Shown here: in pieces, positions 43,451 to 54,618 of the stretch | How the letters are laid out: every line of letters begins with the position of its first letter | How positions within the stretch are numbered: position 1 is the first letter of the stretch | Assembly: GCA_020310875.1 (NCBI GenBank) | Contig: CM035431.1 | Location: forward strand, 19,320,267 to 19,384,266 | Length of the DNA: 64,000 bases | Reading direction: 5' to 3' | Source of the DNA: Ceratopteris richardii | Taxonomy: Eukaryota; Streptophyta; Polypodiopsida; Polypodiales; Pteridaceae | Notes under the pieces: generated by a model | What the model was told of the DNA's origin: nothing | Databases searched by the model: none | The model's input: only the letters and a program-made list of their open reading frames with translations | Position numbers and translations under genes: made by a program

Positions 43451-44408
43451 CTGATAGCATAGTGCTTGTTCTTCATGTCAATGATATACTCTTGGTTGGG
43501 TCATGTGATGTAAAACTTGACATTCTTATGGCTGATTTGCAGCATACTTTTCATTTCTTTTATCTTGGTCTTTTGAGCTACTATCTTGCATCTAGATTCT
43601 ATCCATTGAGGGGGAAATTGTTATGCATCAACCAAAGTATGTTGAGAAACTAATTCAAAGTTTTGACTTGGAGGATTGCAAGCCAATTTCCACACCAAAT
43701 GAGATAGGATTTGGATTCTCAGTTGAGTATTATAGTGACACATTTGATAGTTCTCTTTATCAGCAAGTTGTGGGATGTCTTATATATGCATGAAACACAA
43801 GGCCATATATATAGTATGTAGTTTCCCAATTGAGTTCATTCATATATAACCCTAGCACCAAGCATTGGCAAGCGGTGAAACCTATCTTTAGAAATATTAG
43901 AGTCACTTTGAGCTTAGGTCTCTTTTATGGCAAAGATATTCAGTTATGCTTGCATGCTTTTATTGATAATTATTGGGTTGGTTATTCCGATACTTGTGTG
44001 TCCACTAGTGGTAATTTATTTTTCTTTGGAGACTCATGCATATCTTGGTTGAGTAAGAAACACCCTATAAGGGTGCCCGAGTTTTGAAGCTTCATATAGG
44101 GCAGTTTTTATAAGTATAGTGGAGTGTATATGGCTGAGATGCCTATTGATGGATCTTTGCATGGAGATTAATGTTGCTATGCATATTCTCACTGATAGTA
44201 AGACTGCATTGGCTGTTGCACAAAACCTAGTGTTTCATGCACAAACCAAACATATTGAGGTGCATTATGACTATGTGAGAGAGTGCCTTCATGCAGAAGA
44301 TATTGATTTGGTATATGTGCCTATAGAAGATAATGTGGTAGAGATATTCACCAAAGTTATTCCACGCCAAAAATTTTAAGCTTTTCACAAAGTTTTAGGC
44401 TTATTACC
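43451..44408 (+). pseudogene. RT to RNase H remnant of C5
   Basis: RT box reads HVNDILLVG, where the family has YVDDMLLTG, so the catalytic Asp pair is ND. RNase H keeps TDSKTALAVAQNLVFHAQTK and HIEVHYDYVRECLHAEDIDL (44170-44300) after several stops. It ends LGLLP at 44408, where C6's LTR begins; the last residues, polypurine tract and LTR of C5 are not in the window. Confidence 0.78.
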
Positions 44409-44636
44409 TGTTAGAGTTAGAGGTCTACGGAAGCAAGTGAACATCACAAGGAAGAAGAAGAAGCTTGGAGCACAACACAAAATATTGAATGTATTACCAC
44501 TAGAATGTACAAAGATAAGTAACCTGTTAGGGCAATAGGTGTATATACAAGCCGAGAAAAAACCTCCTAAAGAGGGAAAAAAGTGCCCTCATGGTCCTAG
44601 AGTGTTCACACACATCATTACCTAAATATATCAACA
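44409..44636 (-). repeat. 3' LTR of C6 (228 bp)
   Basis: TGTTAGAG..TATCAACA, clearly homologous to the 230-bp C7 LTRs but with many substitutions. On the minus strand it is preceded by the polypurine tract AGGGGGAT (44637-44645). The left border is the first base after C5 coding sequence. Confidence 0.82.
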
Positions 44637-45333
44637 ATCCCCCTACGGATGATGCAGTGAACAAGGAGCTTGAACTCATGAATAAGGATTTGCCGAGCTA
44701 TGTGGAATCAATCCACAAAACGAACTAAGCCCAAATCTTTGCAAAATCTTCAAACTTCTCCCTACGCAGAGCCTTCATGAAAAGGTCTACAATGTTCTTC
44801 TCTGTGGGAACATATGCCAAGATGATCTCTCTAGCAGAGAAGCTCTCCATAACATAATGATAAGGCACATCAATGTGCTTAATGTGAGCATGGAACACAG
44901 GGTTCCTCGCAATTGCCTATGCGCTCTGACTAGCAATGAAGATGGTGGTGGAAAAAGACTAACCAACACCAAAATCAACCATAAGGCATTTGAGCCACAC
45001 ACACTCAACAGTCGCTATGAAAGCTGCCCGATACTGAGCCTCACAACTGGAAGTGGCCATAGTAGGCTACTTCTTGCTCAACCAAGAGATACATGAACTA
45101 CCAAGCATGAAGCAAAAGCCACTAGTGGAACATACGAGTGTCATAGCAACCATCCCAATCAGAGTCAGAAAAAGCATGCAGATCTAGTGGTAGTGATCCC
45201 TCCTTGAGATAAAACAACCCAAGTAGCCGGGTATCACTCAAGTAGCGAAAGATGCACTTAACTGCTTGCCAATGCTGGACACATGGGCAATGCATAAACC
45301 TGCTCATCTGTGAGAAAACAAACTGAATATTTG
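44637..45333 (-). pseudogene. RNase H remnant of C6, 3' part
   Basis: Readable pieces are SQMSRFMHCPCVQHWQAVK, IFRYLSDTRLLGLFY and SDSDWDGCYDTR (45122-45320). The rest down to 44700 is frame-shuffled but alignable with C7 at the DNA level. Interrupted at 45333 by the G2 LTR. Confidence 0.75.
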
Positions 45334-45852
45334 TGTTAAAAGGGCCTTCTGTCACATCCACTTTTAATCTCTTTCGAGTTCTTGGGGATGGTAGGGGTTT
45401 GCCAATGCAGAGGATCTTTACTTAATTTTCCCAATTAACCAGTTGATCACACAGTAACTATACGTCAAGGCAATACTTCTGTTACACACTTATAATCCTC
45501 CGTTTACGGTATCCTCACACAATAGATTATCATGCAAATGTTCAATCACAGAATCGAATAGATTTATTGATGTTAAGAAAGTATTACTATGTTAATAGTA
45601 AATTACGAAAATGCAATAAGAACAGACTTAATAGTATTCCAAATGTCTGCAAATTCTGCACCACAGCGTCTCCGTAAGATCACAAATCACCCAGATAGAG
45701 AGTTTGGCGATCCCCCTCTCCTCTCGCACCAGAGAACACCGTAATGTCTCTTCATTAATGGGTAAAAGGGTTACATCACTTCGCAACACCCTTTCCGCGT
45801 GTGCGGTATATGAAAATATAAGATTAAATTATGCCAATCCGGCAGCCTAACA
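45334..45852 (-). repeat. 3' LTR of G2 (519 bp)
   Basis: Begins TGTTAAAAGGG and ends GCCTAACA on the plus strand, pairing with 54096-54614. The adjoining internal sequence (45853-45890) is not purine-rich in the expected sense, so a normal polypurine tract is not evident. Confidence 0.88.
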
Positions 45853-46089
45853 CCGGCACGCATGGTGGACTCGAACCTGCAAAAAACTAAAATTAAGGCT
45901 CATCTACGATGCCTTGTATATACATGGTTCTTGCTAATTTGAATGTTCGGGTTATCTTTTGCTTCAGAGAATCCAGCATAAGCTTCAAAGTCTCTGGCTC
46001 CACCAATTGTGCATCAGTTTATACTAAACTAGCCGCAATGACTTGACTGAACAGAGCATCGGTCTGTGTCTGAAAAACACTTCTTGTAA
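45853..46089 (-). other. Non-coding tail of G2 next to the 3' LTR
   Basis: About 240 bases between the end of the coiled-coil frame and the 3' LTR. It includes an exact tRNA B-box-like word on the minus strand (GGTTCGAGTCC at 45867-45877) and no gene. The position where the polypurine tract should be reads CATGCGTGCCGG. Confidence 0.5.
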
Positions 46090-48098
46090 ATAGAAATCAT
46101 TAGCTAATGCAGCATCTCTCTACTGCTTTGCATCTGCAATTTGCGCATCAATCCGCGATAATCTTTGTGCTTGATATCCTAGCTGTTTTTCTCTATGTTC
46201 CAGCTCGTAAGCTTGATATTGAATTGTTCTATAATATGCATCCCTTTCTTTCATAATTCCTGCTAATTCTTTCTTAAGCTCAATTGTCAAATCTGTTTGG
46301 TCTTTTAAGGCACAATTTGCCTTAAAAAGACCAACAGATGCGGTCTATAATTCTGCAGTAGTCTACTTAGCCAAGTTAGCCATTTCTTATCCTTTCTGCA
46401 CTACCTCATCAAGCTTGGCGCGAGTTTCTTCCAGCAAATTTCCTAGAGCACCCCGAGCATCATCCTTGTCCTGCACCAATTGTTTTAACAGGTTGATCTC
46501 TTCATCATGAGTGGATAAAAGAGCATCCTTTTCATTCAACTCAGCAAGAAAAGCATCACGTTAGGAAATCAATGTGTCCTGCTCTGCAATCCTTGTTTGA
46601 ATTTGTTGAAGCTGCATGTGCAGGGCATGGTTCTCAGCCTTGACCGCATTAGCTTCTTCCTGCAAGGGAGCAATATCTACCTCTAACAAATACACTTTGC
46701 CTTGCAGATCCTGTCTGATATTGTCGGTTGTCAACTTCATTTGAAGAGGTAATTGCTGAGAGAATTGAATCAGGATACGACCCATAGACTCCAATTCATG
46801 GAACATCATAGTCGAAGGAGGAAGAGCAGGAAGTGGTTGGGATGAAGAGGCTGATAATAGGTGAGGGGAAGGTGGTGGAGAGTAATCGGGAGAAGAAGAT
46901 GAAGTAGCGGTGCGTCGGGAACAACAGGCTCAACGGGGACAACGGGCTCAACAGGGTTCATTGGGGGAGGAAGTGGGATAAAGATATTCGGCAGTAAGAT
47001 TATACCGGTTGGATTCTGTTTTGTCGTCTCAGTTCTGTCAATCATAGTGTCAACCACGACAATCACTTTGTTAAGAACTGCAATAATTTCCTTCACAGCT
47101 TCTTGATTCTGCCGATGAGAATCCTCCTGAGAAGAAACTTCTTCAGAGTATTCTATGTGGGCACCTTGTTCCTACTGCTTAATTAGAGAAGAAGAAACGG
47201 AAGAATCAACATGAATGGATGTAGCAGTGTCGTGGAAGACTTCTTCTTCATGGCTAGCAGTTGATCCTTGCACCTGACTGCCAGAGGGGCTCACACATCT
47301 TTGTTTTTGGCGAAAAAATTGCAACAGGTCTGCATCATCATCTTCGTCATCCTCCAGCATTTGCGTAGATTCTTCATGTAGTAAGAAGGGGGCGGTTGGA
47401 GGTGGTTGCGCAGCTTGGAGCACCGGAAAGAGGAAAGTAAGGATGTGGGGTAAACGGGAACAAGGAAGGTCACCCTTAGTAACTTGTTTGATAACTGATA
47501 CACATTCACGGTGAATGCACCGGAAATAAAAGGAAGCAAAATTGACAAACTCACGGGCAGCGGTATCTATCATCGAATAGAATGGGCGGGCAATACCATA
47601 GGTACGTTTCTGCAGATTCAAAGTGGCGACTAAGAACTGCAGAGCAGTACGCTCTGGTTCAAGTCTACACAAAATGGCATACTCATTAGATGAGTGCGAG
47701 GGAAACAATTTGTGCATGATGGCCACAGAAAGAAGGGGACCATTCTCCAATCCTTCCCTAGAAAGCCGAAAAGCTTTAGCAAATGTGGCTAAGGTAATAA
47801 TGACATGGGAGGGAAGACACACAACGGGCCAACACTGCTCTGAAGCAGGTGTGGCGACGATGGCAGAGATGATCTGCACATGGAATGGTTGACACTCCAC
47901 TGAAAGCCAAGGCAATTCAGCGAAGGCCAAGAGACCACGGGTGCGCAAATACTCACTCACTTCAGGAGTGAGACCTGCACGAAAGGATGGCGAGATGCAC
48001 GAGAGCTTCCATGGCGCGCACGAGTAACCACAAGAACACAGAAAACAAATAACGCACAAGCACACAAACACAATAGTGATTAACAGTAAAAGAAACAA
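46090..48098 (-). pseudogene. Post-integrase ORF of G2: globular region, acidic/Pro linker, long coiled coil
   Basis: Open from 48098 to 47172 (308 codons): a hydrophobic first 25 residues (MFLLLLITIVFVCLCVICFL), then a globular region (LTPEVSEYLRTRGLLAFAEL; FYSMIDTAAREFVNFASFYF) and an acidic stretch (LEDDEDDDADLLQFF). A Pro-rich link and a helix follow to 46806. In another frame, 46809-46100 is an almost continuous coiled coil (LEVDIAPLQEEANAVKAEN; KLDEVVQKG) broken by stops. The layout matches ORF3 of G1/G3, though I cannot align the globular parts confidently. The hydrophobic N-terminus could be a signal or membrane segment, or a chance upstream extension. Confidence 0.65.
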
Positions 48099-48326
48099 GA
48101 TTAAATAGAAACACGGGCAACATTAGGCGAATGAAAACCCTAATCATCGTGCGGTAGTGGAAAGATATCCGTCATAATTACGTCATGCATGTCGGAGCAA
48201 AAACAGTAACATAGGGCAGCGATTAATCATATTTAGATATCAAAACAAGGAGATTATGGTCTATGTTCAACCGGAATACGGGGATAAAAAGAAAACAAGT
48301 GACACACGAAAAAGATGAGATACACG

Positions 48327-49718
48327 TCATCCGTGATCGGCCAGTTGTTGATATGGGTGAAGCTTAGATCCATTAATCACTTTGGGAAGAGGAACTCCGA
48401 TTAAGGTGGCCAACCGAAAAGTAGCCGGTCCCACCTGTTCAATAATTTGGTATGGACCGAACCACCGTAATTTAAATTTACCCGCAGATCTATTGGCTTT
48501 TGCATTATAGAACAAAACAAGCTGATCCACCGAAAAGACAAGGGTGTGGAGAAAGCGATCATGTGTCTGGGCTTGGCATAGCTGAACTTCTTGCAGGATC
48601 ATAAAGCTTTCCCAGTGATGTTCATCCAAAGATTTGAGCATATCCAACTGAAATAGAAAGTACTCTTGTGGCAGCAGTTTCTGAGACAAGGCAACTCATA
48701 GGCTCGGCACTACTACTTCCATCGGTGCAATGGCTTCCAATCCATAAGCAAGCTTGAATGGAGTTGATCCGGTTGCCACCTTGTACGTGGTCCGGTAAGC
48801 CCACAAAACTGCAAGTAAGAGCTGGTCCCAGCGCTCCGAACATTCCAGGGTCAATTTGCGTAGTATATTCAACAAAGTGTTATTGGTACTCTCCGCCAGA
48901 CCATTGGCACGGGGATAATAAAGCGAGCTGAATTTGTGGACAATCTAAAAAGTGTCGGTCAATACTTGCATTAAGTGGTTAGCAAAGTGTGTACCTTGGT
49001 CCGTGATAATTTTCAGAGGCAACCCATAACGTGGTAAAACGTCCTTCATCAGGCATTTAGCCACCGAAACTATTGTGGCCGACCGTAAGGCCCAAGCCTT
49101 CGCTCACCGAGTGGCATAATCGGTACAAGTCAAGATATAGCGGCTTCTGGTGAGAGTAGCTGGGGGTGTTATGGGACCAATGAAGTCTAAACCCCATTTC
49201 TAAAACGGCTCCAGAGGTAGGATAGGTTGAAGTGGGAATAAGTGTCACTGTAAAGGCTGTCCAGATCGTTGACAAATATCACACTACTGCACATATTGAA
49301 CAACATTTGGATACATGGTAGGCCACCATAGCCCATTGTGTAAAATTTTTCGATGGGTAAGATCAGCGGCAAAGTGTCCTCTAGTAGGCGATGAATGAGC
49401 CATGGCCATCACTGATGCGGATTCATGTGGTGGGATGCATCTATGGAAAACACCAGTATGATCTAAATAATACAGTTGACCCACAATCACCCGGAATCCT
49501 TGACTATAGGCCGCAATTTTTCGGCGCAGCGCAGTGGGAGTATTAGGAGGGAGACAGCCATCCGTGAGAAAAGTTAGTAACCTATCATAGTATGTAGTAG
49601 CAACAGGGGGTTCTGCAGAGTCTTCAGAAGCGGTCGCAGTAACGTAAATGGCCGGTGTAGTGTCATCAACCCCTATCGGAGGCTCACCGGAATCCAGTCG
49701 CGATAGAAAATCCGCCAA
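48327..49718 (-). pseudogene. Integrase of G2
   Basis: The H2C2 module reads AHSSPTRGHFAADL, then WWPTMYPNVVQYVQ, then (after a stop) CDICQ. The core has GLDFIGPI, ITDQGTHF and ANGLAESTN, all three acidic positions present but split by stops and a frame change at about 48830. The C-terminal part has SVDQLVLFYNAK and LKLRWFGPYQI-like sequence (48327-48689). Only one zinc module is present, unlike G1. Confidence 0.85.
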
Positions 49719-50930
49719 AGCATCTCCTGTGCCACGTCGAGAATAACGTCATACTCGAAATCTTGTAGCAATAATACCCATCTTGCCAGTCTTCCACCTA
49801 AATGTTGCTGCCGGACCAAATACACGAGTGCGGCATGATCCACATGGAAGGTGAATTTTCGGCCCAACAAATAATGTCGGAACTTCTTAACATAATACAC
49901 CAACCCGAGACACTCTCTTTCGGTCACTGAGTAGTTTCCTTTGGCAAGGGCTAATCGACGACTTGCATAATATACAAGCCGAAACGATTTGTCAGTTTGC
50001 TGCATTAGTACGCTACCAATAGCTATATCCGATGCATCCACAAAGACATGGAACAGACTTTCCCAATCAGGTGGTTGAAAAATTGGGGCTTGCGTCAATA
50101 AAACCTTTGAACGATCAAATGCATTTTGGCACTCCTGTGTCCAATCATACTGCCGTGGAGTGCTGGTCATAAGCGTGTTAAGTGGTGTTGCTAAGTGAGC
50201 TAACCATCGTAAGTGCCTGCCATGCCACCAGATTTGACCAAGAAAACGCATAACTTTTTTCGGTGTCGTAGGGACTGGTGCCTCCAACACGGCTGCTACT
50301 TTATCTGAATCGACCTGTATTCCTTGTTTAGAGATAATATGGCCTAGTACTTTACCACAGGAGACCGCAAAAACTGATTTGGTCCGATTCAAGCATAATC
50401 GATACTCTCGATCAAAGCAGCACCGTAAATGATACAGGTGCGCCGAATTCTTGCCAAATAAGGAAAAATTATCCAAATATACTTGCATAAAGGTATTTAA
50501 GTAGGGTGAAAAGACTTCCTGCATGCATCTTTGGAAGGTACTCGGGGCATTCCTTAAAGGGAACCACATTACGGTGCAAGCATATACACCCTAGTTCGTG
50601 ATAAAATTTGTCTTTGGTATGTCCTGTTCTACCATCCTCACATGATTATATCCACTGTACCCATCCAGAAAAGAATACATCTCATGCCCTGCTACCCTCT
50701 TGAGCATTGTGTCCAGAAAGGGGAGAGGGAATGGATCGGGTACAGTACTGGCATTAAGTTTGCGGTAGTCAACACAGATACGCAACTGTTTATTTTTCTT
50801 CGGAACGATCACTATTGGTGATATCCACTCTGCATGCTCAATTGGCACAATAAATCCCACCTTCAGTAGATGATCTAGTTCTGCTTTTACCTATGCTGCA
50901 TAATTAGGGTTCATTTGATAACTAGATTGT
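49673..50930 (-). pseudogene. RT and RNase H of G2
   Basis: RT starts VGFIVPIEHAEWISPIVIV and has LRICVDYRKLNAST and MYSFLDGYSGYNHV. A stop at about 50590 splits it. The active-site box reads YLDN rather than YVDD or YLDD (VYLDNFSLFG), a change at the second catalytic Asp. RNase H follows (FVDASDIAIGSVLMQQ; ERECLGLVYYVKKFRHYLLG; DHAALVYLV). The C-terminal end of RNase H overlaps the integrase segment after a frameshift near 49700. Confidence 0.85.
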
Positions 50931-51504
50931 TTGATTCGCCTCGCATCCGGTTTGAGCACTACCCGATGTTGATAAATCCATGGGTCAAGACCTTTCATGT
51001 CTCTATAATCCCAAGCAAAAACATCAGAGAATTCATGCCGGAGTCGTACCAAATCATCTTGGAATGTCTAGGCTAATCGTGCCTTAATCTTAACCGATCG
51101 TGGGTTGACCGTGTCACCCAAATTATATGTTACTAATGATCTTCCGGTACATAAGATTGTCGAGGTTTTACTACATCATCATTTGGCTGCAAGAGTTGAT
51201 GTAAGGTTGATTCATCCATAGCTACATTATCACCTGCTTCTACATTTCCGGTCACTGGTATGACCGTACAAGCTGCCGGATGCCAATTCTCTGCTACCGC
51301 CTGGAGATCTACTGTACCTAATGAGATCAGATCCTTATTGGTCTCGAGGAATGCCTCTTCCTCATCATCAGATAATCCATCCAACATATGGACCCGTTCC
51401 GCTACATATGGTCGTGCATGGAGATCAAAGGGTTGCATAGCATCCAATTTAACTACATAATTCCGATGATGATCTTTGAAAATTAACTCTTGCGCTGACC
51501 AATC
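50931..51504 (-). pseudogene. Protease-RT spacer of G2
   Basis: An acidic open segment at 51133-51447 (LSDDEEEAFLETNKDLISL) precedes the pre-RT motif FAWDYRDMKGLDPW at about 50980-51020. It corresponds to the longer acidic spacer of G1. No enzyme motif is visible. Confidence 0.6.
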
Positions 51505-51942
51505 CTATACAACTTTGGCTTGCTTTAGCCATGGTCGTCCAAAAATTAAGTTGTAGTCGAGGCTGGATTCTGGTAATTCGAGGACTACAAAAGTCATTTT
51601 GAATGTGGTTCCCTGCAAGGTAATAGGAATATTACGTACTAATCCCACCGGATGGACTTGAGATTGGTCTGCCATTTGCACAAAAGATTGCATGATTTCA
51701 ATTTGGGTCCAACCCAATTTCTTACAGAGCGCGGCTGTCGCAATATTCACACCAGAACCACCATCAATTAAAAGTTGAGTAATCTTCTGGTTTTTATGCC
51801 AGAAGATGATCAATGGGACTGAATGATCCACCGTAGAATCAATTTCCAATTGTATGGTTGCAGTCGTCAGAGTACAGGAAGGTCCGGGACTAACCTGCTG
51901 TTGGAATTGCTGCCTTACTCCTAACGCAAGCAACTCTCCCAA
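51505..51942 (-). pseudogene. Retropepsin of G2
   Basis: Catalytic region QLLIDGGSGVNIATAAL keeps the Asp (DGG variant, seen in some plant gypsy lineages), and the C-terminal signature is YNLIFGRPWLKQ. The domain is open for 145 codons, with a stop after VV at 51505. This is the only protease found in G2. Confidence 0.82.
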
Positions 51943-52029
51943 AGGGAGTGTGGTTGAAGCCTTAGATAGGATGTCCCATACCTAATCTGTTTGCATCGTA
52001 ATTCTCACCAATTTTGATGATGATTCTAA

Positions 52030-54005
52030 TGTTGTTGAGGTAGAATTTTGTTCATTCGATCTTGCCTGTGGCAGAGGGACCTATGTTACCAAAATGGGGT
52101 CAGGAAACATAGTCGGCTCCTTAGCTGTCCATTGACTAGCCCTTGCAAACATTCGCTATTGCTCATAGATACTAGGCTCGAACACTTCAGTTGCTAATTG
52201 CAATTGCTTACCAAATCTTGACTGCACTACAGCTGCTTGTGACTCGACTGGTGAAATATAAACCATGTTGGTCATTGGATTTTATCGTTTCTTCTTCCTT
52301 TTGTCGTATTCTGCTGCTTCTTTGCAGAATCTATGAATGTGGCCAACCTCACCACAAAAGTGACACCGAGGGGGTGGAAGAGAAGTACCTTCCGCTGATG
52401 TACCCACCTACCATCGGTTTGCATTGAAATTGGTATTCCGCTGACCCAGATAATTCCTATATCCTTGCGACTGATTGGTTCGCATCTATGGCGGCACGTA
52501 ATGGGTTGCTGGCTTACCTCGTTCTTGTATGATGACGTTTACAGCTTCTCTACCTTGCACCTTGGCATTATACGTGGAGGTTTCCGTTGAGTGTCGTATT
52601 GTGTTACAGATGGCACAATACATCTGGTTAAGGGCACATGTAGAACTGGTGTGCCCTCGATTTTTGCACTTGGTACAATACACCTGCTTGGACGGATCAT
52701 CAGATGCATTCTTATTGGCTTTCAACCATTCCAAGTCCTCTGTAAATCCTCCAACTTTATGCTCTAGTTGCACGGCCATTGCAATAACAGCATCCAGTGT
52801 CATTCCACCCACACAGCGGATGATCATGATTTGTTTGAGCTGCGAGTTTAAGCCATTTATAAACCACTATGTGATGACATCATCAGGCAGATGAGCATGC
52901 GTGGGTGGCTGTTGCCGTAGGTGCATTCTAAACAATCTCACGTACTCTTGGACACTCTGATGGGCCTTTTGCCGATTGTTCTGCAAGTAATCAAATATAT
53001 CTGTAGGGTTCTTCTTCAATACAAACCTCTGTAGGAATGCGTTCTATACCTCATCGTAAGTACCGAAATGATTGATATCATACTCTGTTAGCCACCTCGC
53101 TGCTTCATTGACTAGCGTGGCCTGAAACACAATGGCCTTGTAGGCCGGGTTGGGTGGGTGGTTTAATATGGCATAATTGATCTCAAAGGTATGCACATGT
53201 GCATCAGGGTCGTCACCCGGAAATCCACCGAACTTTGTGTAAGTCACTCCTGTTGGCACCGGTTGAACTAGTATAATTGGTTGCGGCTGCTGCTGTTGCT
53301 GTTGCTGAAACTGCAGTTGCGGTTGTGGGGGTGTCTACTGCTGAGACTGGGAACCACTCATGGTACTATTGTGAGTAGTATTTTTGTTAGCTGTGGGTTG
53401 AGGAGGTGTCTCTCGCCCTTCAGAATCTGTATTATCAGACTGCTCACCTTCCGGCACGAAAATGGCATTGAATCTCTTAATTATCTCCAAATCAAATAAC
53501 CTGTCCTTAGCTTTGGTATCGTAACTCAAGAGGCTTGCCCCAAATAGTGGTGAACATAATAAGGGTCCACCAAGTAGTACTGCACTGTCACCGAAAAACT
53601 TCGAATTCCCACTAAATGGTACCGAACTCCCACCGGAACTTATCGAACTTTCACCACACCAGGTTATCTTTTCGCTCAAAACAGTCTCACTCGGTAACAC
53701 AACTTTGTCACCGAACATGGTCGAATTCTGACCAGATAGTGTCAGACTAACTGTGCATTGCGTCTCTATACACCCAGAAGTCATTGTACCTTCTTTAGAA
53801 AGTACCAGAATCGCACCGGAATCTCATCCTGTGGCACGCAACTGGCACCGGAATCGCTACTAACTAGCTCCGATCCTTCTACTACTCGGCTTAAATGACT
53901 TGTATTTCTACCACCTGGGAGTGTCCCTAATAGATTGGGAACTGTCCAGGGATGCTGGTCTCTCCTATACTTTGGATATGACTCACCGGATCGATTAACC
54001 GGCAT
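52030..54005 (-). pseudogene. Gag of G2
   Basis: N-terminal part (53335-54005) is split between two frames and includes Gly/Ser-rich repeats with recurring FGD/FSG words (SSVPFSGNSKFFGDSAVLLG). A Gln-rich run (about 53283-53320) leads to the capsid (VTYTKFGGFPGDDPDAHV; WLTEYDINHFGTYDEV), interrupted by stops. Zinc knuckles are CTKCKNRGHTSSTC (about 52640-52690) and CHFCGEVGHIHRFC (about 52325-52370), with a damaged one between them (CAICNTIRH). Stops near 53041, 52870 and 52486 make it defective. Confidence 0.82.
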
Positions 54006-54075
54006 ATATCACTTTTGCACCGCTTTGCCTTGCGTACTGTTCTACCTTTACTGATTATTCTCAATCTATTGCCAT

Positions 54076-54094
54076 CTTCCCACAAACGGCGCCA
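54076..54094 (-). promoter_or_regulatory. Primer binding site of G2 (tRNA-Asp-like)
   Basis: TGGCGCCGTTTGTGGGAAG on the minus strand, one base after the LTR. The first ten bases equal the complement of plant tRNA-Asp 3' end; later bases differ. Confidence 0.75.
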
Positions 54095-54095
54095 A

Positions 54096-54614
54096 TGTTA
54101 AAAGGGACTTCCATCACATCCACTTTTAATCTCTTTTGGGTTCTTGGAGATGGTAGGGGTCTGGCAATGTAGAGGCCCTTTACTTAATTTTCCTAATTAA
54201 CCAGTTGATCACACAGTAACTATACGTCAAGGCAATACTTCTGTTACATAGTTATAATCCTCTGTTTACGGTATCCTCACATAGTAGATTATCGTGCAAT
54301 TCTTCAATCACACAATCGAATAGATTTATTGATGTTAAGACAATATTACTGTGTTAATAGTAAATTACGACAATGCAATAAGAATAGACTTAATAGTATT
54401 CCAAATGTCTACAAATTTTGCACCACAGCGTCTCCGTAAGATCACAAATTGCCTAAACAGACAATCTGGCAATCCTCGTCTCCTCTCGCACCAGAGAACA
54501 CCGTAATGTCTCTTCATTAATGGGTAAAAGGGTTACATCACTTCGCTACGCCCTTTCGATGCGTGTAGTATATGAAAATATAAGATTACATTATGCCAAT
54601 CCGGCGGCCTAACA
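54096..54614 (-). repeat. 5' LTR of G2 (519 bp)
   Basis: Pairs with 45334-45852 over its full length without length difference. TGTTA/TAACA ends. About 48 substitutions by eye, many of them C/T or G/A. Confidence 0.9.
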
Positions 54615-54618
54615 TTTG

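Larger units (their letters stand above)
33986..44408 (+). mobile_element. C5: decayed Ty1/copia element, interrupted by C4
   Basis: Pieces 33986-35376 and 43451-44408 read in one direction along a copia polyprotein of the same family as C6 and C7: integrase part, RT, then RNase H. The break falls in RT at STIESTLYVRKD and resumes at SIVLVLHVNDILLVG, where C4 entered. The left end is cut by the G3 LTR and the right end by C6. Neither C5 LTR is in the window. Confidence 0.78.
45334..54614 (-). mobile_element. G2: Ty3/gypsy retrotransposon with post-integrase ORF, LTR to LTR
   Basis: Two 519-bp LTRs (45334-45852 and 54096-54614) bound an element read on the minus strand: tRNA-Asp-like primer site, gag with two clear zinc knuckles, protease, RT, RNase H, integrase, and an ORF with a coiled coil. 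The flank TTTG is repeated on both sides (45330-45333, 54615-54618). The match extends to five bases (ATTTG) if the LTR end is taken one base shorter. LTR divergence is about 48 of 519 by eye. Several stops and frameshifts make it defective. It shares the post-integrase ORF layout with G1/G3 but has no second protease. Confidence 0.9.

Noticed and set aside
47623..47892. 89-codon plus-strand frame opposite the G2 ORF3
   Set aside because: Antisense to the 308-codon minus-strand segment; composition and lack of motif suggest a shadow.
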